Of a stretch of DNA of 17,657 nucleotides, positions 14,292 to 17,657 are shown in pieces. The notes below the pieces were generated by a model that searched no databases, was not told where the DNA came from, and saw only the letters and a program-made list of their open reading frames with translations. Each line of letters opens with the position of its first letter. Positions within the stretch are counted from its first letter, which is position 1. The position numbers were made by a program, and so were the translations under genes. Location: positions 1 through 17,657 of the forward strand of contig CAYTQK010000033.1 of the NCBI GenBank assembly GCA_964439745.1, written 5' to 3'. This DNA comes from CAYTQK01 sp964439745. Lineage in GTDB: Bacteria > Desulfobacterota > Desulfobacteria > Desulfobacterales > Desulfosudaceae.

Positions 14292-16022
14292 TTAGCCGTT
14301 CTGTTCGTCCTTCAACACTCGCCGCAGGACCTTGCCCACGGCCGAGGTCGGCAGGGCATCCCGGAACTCGATGCTGCGGGGACGCTTGTACCCGGCCAGG
14401 CGTTCCTTGGTGAATTCGATAATTTCCTCTTCCGTGGCTTCCACCCCTTCCCGCAGCTGCACGTAGGCCTTGACCTCCTCGCCGCTGTGGGGGCTGGGAA
14501 TCCCGATGACCGCGGCCTGGGCCACCTTGGGATGCTGGAAAAGGACCTCTTCCACTTCCCGGGGATAGCAGTTGAACCCGCCCACCAGGATGAGGTCTTT
14601 TTTCCGGTCGGTAATGAGAATGTAGCCTTCTTCGTCGATGTGGCCGATATCACCGGTGAGAAAATAACGCCGGCCCTCGAATTCCCGGAAGACCTCCTGG
14701 TTGGCCTCGGGCTTGCGCCAGTAGCCCTGCATGACCTGGGGGCCGGAGATGGCGATTTCTCCATCCTCGCCCCGGGGCAGTTCGGTGGTGCCGGTATCGG
14801 TGTCGAGAATCTTGATGTCGGTGTTGGAAATGGGAAAGCCCACCGAACCGAACTTGCGCTGCTCCTTGTTGCTGGGGTTGGCCGAGGCTACCGGAGCGGT
14901 TTCGCTGAGCCCGTAGCCTTCGAAGATGACCGATCCGGTCTTGGCTTCGAAGTTGGTGGCCAGTTCCACCGGCAGGGGCGCCCCGCCCGAGGCGCAGCAA
15001 AGCAGGGAGCTGAGGTCGTAATCGCCCAGCTTGGGGTGGTTTTCAAAGGCGCTGAAGATGGTGGGTACGCCCACCAGGATGGTCGGCTTGTATTTCTGGA
15101 TCAGCTCCAGGACTTCGGTAAAAGGCGGGTTGCCGGCCCGGGGATCGGGCACGCAGATCAGCCGGCTGCCGCTGGCGCAGGCGGAAAGCAGGCAGATGGT
15201 CATGCCGAAACTGTGATACCAGGGCAGCACCCCGATATAGCAGTGGAATCCTCCCCGGATCAGCTTTTCCCGGGGGTGTCCCGGCCGCTGTTCCAGGATG
15301 ACCCACTCGTCCATGGCCTTGACGTCGAAGACGAAGTTGGTATGGGTCAGGGCGGCACCCTTGGGCAGCCCGGTGGTGCCGCCAGTATAAATGATCAGGG
15401 CCAGGTCCTCGGAGGGGTTGATGGTCACGTTCGGCGGTTCCGGCGGGTAGCTGGTCATGATGTCGTCATACATGACATGACCCGGCTCGTGGGACTCGGC
15501 CTGGGGAATCTTCTTGAGCAGGCTGCCCAGGATCCGCTTGACCGTTGGCAGGTAGGCCTTGACGTTGCAAATGACCACGTTTTCCACGTCGGTTTCCTGG
15601 ATGGCCTGGACCGTGGCCGGGTAGAACTGGGGATGGTCCATGGTGAAGACCATGCGGGCGCCGGAATCCTTGAGCTGGTAATTGAGTTCCGAGGGCGTGT
15701 ACATGGGATTGCAGGTGACCGTCACCGCCCCGGCCTTGAGAATGCCGAAGTAGATCTCCGGGTAATGGGGCAGGTTGGGCAAAAAAATGGCCACCCGGTC
15801 TCCCTTGTTGATATCATTGGCGGCCAGGAAGTTGGCGACGCGGTCGGCCGCTTCCTTGACCTGGGCAAAGGTGCGGGTGCCGCCGTTGAAAATGGTATAG
15901 ACCTTGCCCGGGTAATCTCTGGCGGTATCGTCCAAAAAGGAGAACAGGGGAAGTTCGTAATCCGTGATTTCCCGGGCGACGCCGTCGGGCCAGTGGGGGG
16001 TGGGCCAGGGTTGAACGCTCAT
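14292..16022 (-). CDS. long-chain fatty-acid CoA ligase (FadD-like)
   Basis: 576 residues. It should form acyl-CoA from fatty acid, ATP and CoA in two steps. ANL motifs in order: P-loop IIYTGGTTGLPKG with the normal lysine, LPWYHSFGMT, CCASGGAPLP, the EGYGLSET motif, TGDIGHIDEEGYILITDRKKD, and the GGFNCYPREVEEV hinge. The C-terminal catalytic lysine is K564 in PTSAVGKVLRRVL. The start ATG at 16022 has an AAGGAG 7 nt upstream. The sequence belongs to the FadD-type group, so this window has two ligases that are not recent duplicates. In a sulfate reducer such ligases commonly feed beta-oxidation of fatty acids or activate related carboxylates; that is inference. It is the first gene of a two-gene minus-strand unit with the aldolase, but the hairpin at 14251-14278 may uncouple them. 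Confidence 0.93.
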   Translation of the reverse strand: MSVQPWPTPHWPDGVAREITDYELPLFSFLDDTARDYPGKVYTIFNGGTRTFAQVKEAADRVANFLAANDINKGDRVAIFLPNLPHYPEIYFGILKAGAVTVTCNPMYTPSELNYQLKDSGARMVFTMDHPQFYPATVQAIQETDVENVVICNVKAYLPTVKRILGSLLKKIPQAESHEPGHVMYDDIMTSYPPEPPNVTINPSEDLALIIYTGGTTGLPKGAALTHTNFVFDVKAMDEWVILEQRPGHPREKLIRGGFHCYIGVLPWYHSFGMTICLLSACASGSRLICVPDPRAGNPPFTEVLELIQKYKPTILVGVPTIFSAFENHPKLGDYDLSSLLCCASGGAPLPVELATNFEAKTGSVIFEGYGLSETAPVASANPSNKEQRKFGSVGFPISNTDIKILDTDTGTTELPRGEDGEIAISGPQVMQGYWRKPEANQEVFREFEGRRYFLTGDIGHIDEEGYILITDRKKDLILVGGFNCYPREVEEVLFQHPKVAQAAVIGIPSPHSGEEVKAYVQLREGVEATEEEIIEFTKERLAGYKRPRSIEFRDALPTSAVGKVLRRVLKDEQNG

Positions 16023-16203
16023 TTCTGACTCCTTTCTAAAGGGGTTGAGGCATCAGGGCGGGTTGATCTTCAATCATCAAATTATTTTATTCCCATAAAT
16101 CGATTTTTGCAACTGGTAACAGGTTTTTGAAAAGCAAAAAAATAGTTCCGCCTTTTTTGCCCGGCCCTGCCTGTGCTATCATAAATGGAAAGCGGAGGTG
16201 TTC

Positions 16204-17091
16204 ATGGCACAACAGCGATTCGGCCGGCTGATCTTCATCCCCGGCCGCAACCAGGGCAAGTACCCTTTTTGCAACTCATTGTTCGTGGATGACGAGATCC
16301 GGGCCGTCATTGATCCGGCGTCCGATGAAGCCGCCATGGCCGAGCTGGCCCGGACCGAAAAACCGGAGATCCTCATCAACACCCATTACCACGAGGACCA
16401 TTTCACCTGGAATTATCTTTTCCAAGGGGCCAAGCTGTACGTCCATGCCGCCGACGCCCCCTGCTTCTCCTCTTTGGACGCCCTCCTGGACGCCTATGGA
16501 ATCACCGATCCCGGGGCGTTGGACGGTTGGAAACAGATTCTGACGGAACATTTCAACTACCGGGAGCAGGAGCCGGACCACCTGCTGGAAGACGGGCAGG
16601 TGCTGGACTTCGGCCGCACCCGCCTGCAGGTGGTGCACACCCCCGGCCATACCCCCGGCCACTGCGGTTTTTACTGCGAAGCCGAGGGGGTGCTGTTTAC
16701 CGCCGACCTGGACCTGACCCGTTTCGGTCCCTGGTACGGGGACCGGGTCTCCAGTATTGCCGACACCCTGGCCTCCATCGACCGCTTGGAACAATTCCCC
16801 GCCCGGGTCTATATCACTTCCCACAACATGGGCATCATTCGCGAGGATGTGGAGGCCCTGGTGCGGGCCTACCGGGAGGTGGTTCTCCGGCGGGAGGAAA
16901 AGATCATCGGTCTTCTGGACGGTCCCCGGACGGTGGAAGAGATCGCCGCGCACTGGCCCATCTACAAGAAGCCCCGGGAGCCGCTGATGTTCTATCAGTT
17001 CGGCGAGCAGGGCATGGTCCGCAAGCACCTGGAGTACCTGGTGGAGCAGGGCCGGGCGGCCGAGGAGGCGGGCCGCTATTTTCTGGTCTGA
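16204..17091 (+). CDS. MBL-fold metallo-hydrolase (LACTB2-like)
   Basis: 295 residues. The metallo-beta-lactamase fold is shown by THYHEDH (60-66; H61, H63, D65, H66), HTPGHTPGH with H149, FTADLDL with D168, and ITSHNMG with H207; all metal ligands of a two-zinc (or iron) site are present. The last 80 residues (REDVEALVRAYREVVLRREE onward) are helical and end in a winged-helix-like part, the layout of LACTB2/glyoxalase-II-like hydrolases. No signal peptide, so cytoplasmic. The start is the ATG at 16204 with GGAGG at 16194-16198; the GTG at 16198 overlaps the ribosome site and is unlikely. Substrate unknown; an RNase or thioester/lactone hydrolase are both possible. It is divergent from the FadD-like gene across about 180 bp of partly AT-rich DNA, and convergent with the alpha/beta hydrolase. 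Confidence 0.87.
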   Translation: MAQQRFGRLIFIPGRNQGKYPFCNSLFVDDEIRAVIDPASDEAAMAELARTEKPEILINTHYHEDHFTWNYLFQGAKLYVHAADAPCFSSLDALLDAYGITDPGALDGWKQILTEHFNYREQEPDHLLEDGQVLDFGRTRLQVVHTPGHTPGHCGFYCEAEGVLFTADLDLTRFGPWYGDRVSSIADTLASIDRLEQFPARVYITSHNMGIIREDVEALVRAYREVVLRREEKIIGLLDGPRTVEEIAAHWPIYKKPREPLMFYQFGEQGMVRKHLEYLVEQGRAAEEAGRYFLV

Positions 17092-17152
17092 GCGGCCGCC
17101 GGTCAGGCGCCGATTGTCATCAGGGAGCTGGCTTGGGCCGGCGTCGGCGATG

Positions 17153-17657
17153 TTAATGCTGCCGCAGGTATTCGTCGATGCGGGCGATAGCCTTCTGGCC
17201 TTCCGGCAGCACCGCGGCAAATCCCTGGAAGACGTGCACCATGCTCTCCCAGACCTCCAGGGTAACGTCCACCCCGGCGGCGCGGGCTTTTTCCGCCAGC
17301 CGGGCCGAATCATCCAGCAGGCATTCCCGTTCGCCCACCTGGATGAGCATCGGCGGCAGGCCGGTCATGTCCGCGAACAAGGGGGAGACAAGGGGGTCTT
17401 CGGGGTCGGCGCCGTGGCGGTAAAGCTCGGAAAAATAGCGTAGTCCTTCGGGCGTTAGAAAGGGGTCTTCCTCGGCCTTGTCCCGCGCCGAGGGGCCGGT
17501 CACGGCCAGGTCGGCCCAGGGCGACATGAGCACGGCCGCCGCCGGCAGCGGCCGGCCTTCGTCCCGCAGCTTGACCAGCAGGGCCAGGGCCAGGCCGCCG
17601 CCGGCCGAATCCCCGGCCACGGCGGTATCTTCCGGGTTCGCTCCGTAATCATTGATC
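17153..17657 (-). CDS. alpha/beta hydrolase (HSL family), 5' partial
   Basis: The last 167 residues are visible; the N-terminus lies beyond the right edge. The nucleophile elbow is GDSAGGG, the usual HSL-family motif, preceded by INDYGANPEDTAVA. The acid is in PPMLIQVGERECLLDDS and the catalytic His is in MVHVFQGF. The stop TAA is at 17155-17153. The HGGG oxyanion motif expected upstream is not in view. Probably an esterase or lipase for short acyl esters. Convergent with the MBL-fold gene, 61 bp between stops. Confidence 0.88.
   Translation of the reverse strand, partial: INDYGANPEDTAVAGDSAGGGLALALLVKLRDEGRPLPAAAVLMSPWADLAVTGPSARDKAEEDPFLTPEGLRYFSELYRHGADPEDPLVSPLFADMTGLPPMLIQVGERECLLDDSARLAEKARAAGVDVTLEVWESMVHVFQGFAAVLPEGQKAIARIDEYLRQH

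Noticed and set aside
14172..16028. 618-codon open frame on plus, opposite the FadD-like ligase
   Set aside because: It is antisense to a gene with all family motifs and a good ribosome site; the product is Gly/Val/Asp/His-rich with no domain. Long antisense frames are expected in high-GC DNA.
16142..16197. Promoter for the MBL-fold gene around TATCAT at 16177-16182
   Set aside because: A fair -10 but no acceptable -35 at 16-18 nt spacing; too weak to list.
17092..17152. CGCCGA/TCGGCG inverted repeat as a shared terminator between convergent genes
   Set aside because: Only 6 bp with a 30-nt loop and no T-run; likely chance in GC-rich DNA.

Overview
The window is high-GC bacterial chromosomal DNA, dense with genes on both strands. 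It best fits a sulfate-reducing member of the Desulfobacterota (Desulfobacteraceae/Desulfosarcinaceae type). That placement is inference from gene content: an AmrS-type radical SAM enzyme, an ADTH-synthase-type class I aldolase, a SidJ-related pseudokinase, a PknK-like Ser/Thr kinase joined to an ATPase, and two unrelated acyl-CoA ligases. No rRNA, tRNA, CRISPR array or phage module was seen.

Layout. (1) 1-1676, minus: N-terminal half of a large kinase/AAA-ATPase signalling protein that runs off the left edge. It is divergent from (2) 1925-3718, plus: a long-chain acyl-CoA synthetase (FAA1-like); each has its own good sigma70-type promoter in the shared intergenic region. (3) 6137 down to 3734, minus: probable three-gene unit of a YacP-like NYN RNase, a class I SAM methyltransferase and AmrS; the last two overlap by 20 nt. 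(4) 6138-6690: about 550 bp of partly AT-rich, palindrome-rich DNA with no convincing gene, then pfkB on plus (6691-7632). (5) 7715-8445: decayed IS4-family transposase remnant with a frameshift and an in-frame stop. (6) 10282 down to 8595, minus: parA-parB, overlapping by 4 nt. (7) 10351-13415, plus: a secreted M48 metalloprotease with TPR-like repeats, overlapping by 7 nt a SidJ-related pseudokinase. (8) 16022 down to 13424, minus: a FadD-like acyl-CoA ligase, a 12-bp perfect GC hairpin, then a DhnA/ADTH-synthase-type aldolase. (9) 16204-17091, plus: an MBL-fold hydrolase with a C-terminal helical/winged-helix part; (10) 17657 down to 17153, minus: C-terminal portion of an HSL-type alpha/beta hydrolase that runs off the right edge.

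How it works together. Most genes are housekeeping or central metabolism: fatty-acid activation (two ligases), glycolysis (PfkB), aromatic precursor synthesis (aldolase) and chromosome segregation (ParAB). The least understood part is the M48 protease plus SidJ-related pseudokinase pair, which looks translationally coupled. SidJ of Legionella is a kinase-fold enzyme that glutamylates proteins rather than phosphorylating them, so a relative coupled to a periplasmic-type protease in a free-living bacterium is the best candidate here for an undescribed system. The NYN-methyltransferase-AmrS trio is the second candidate.
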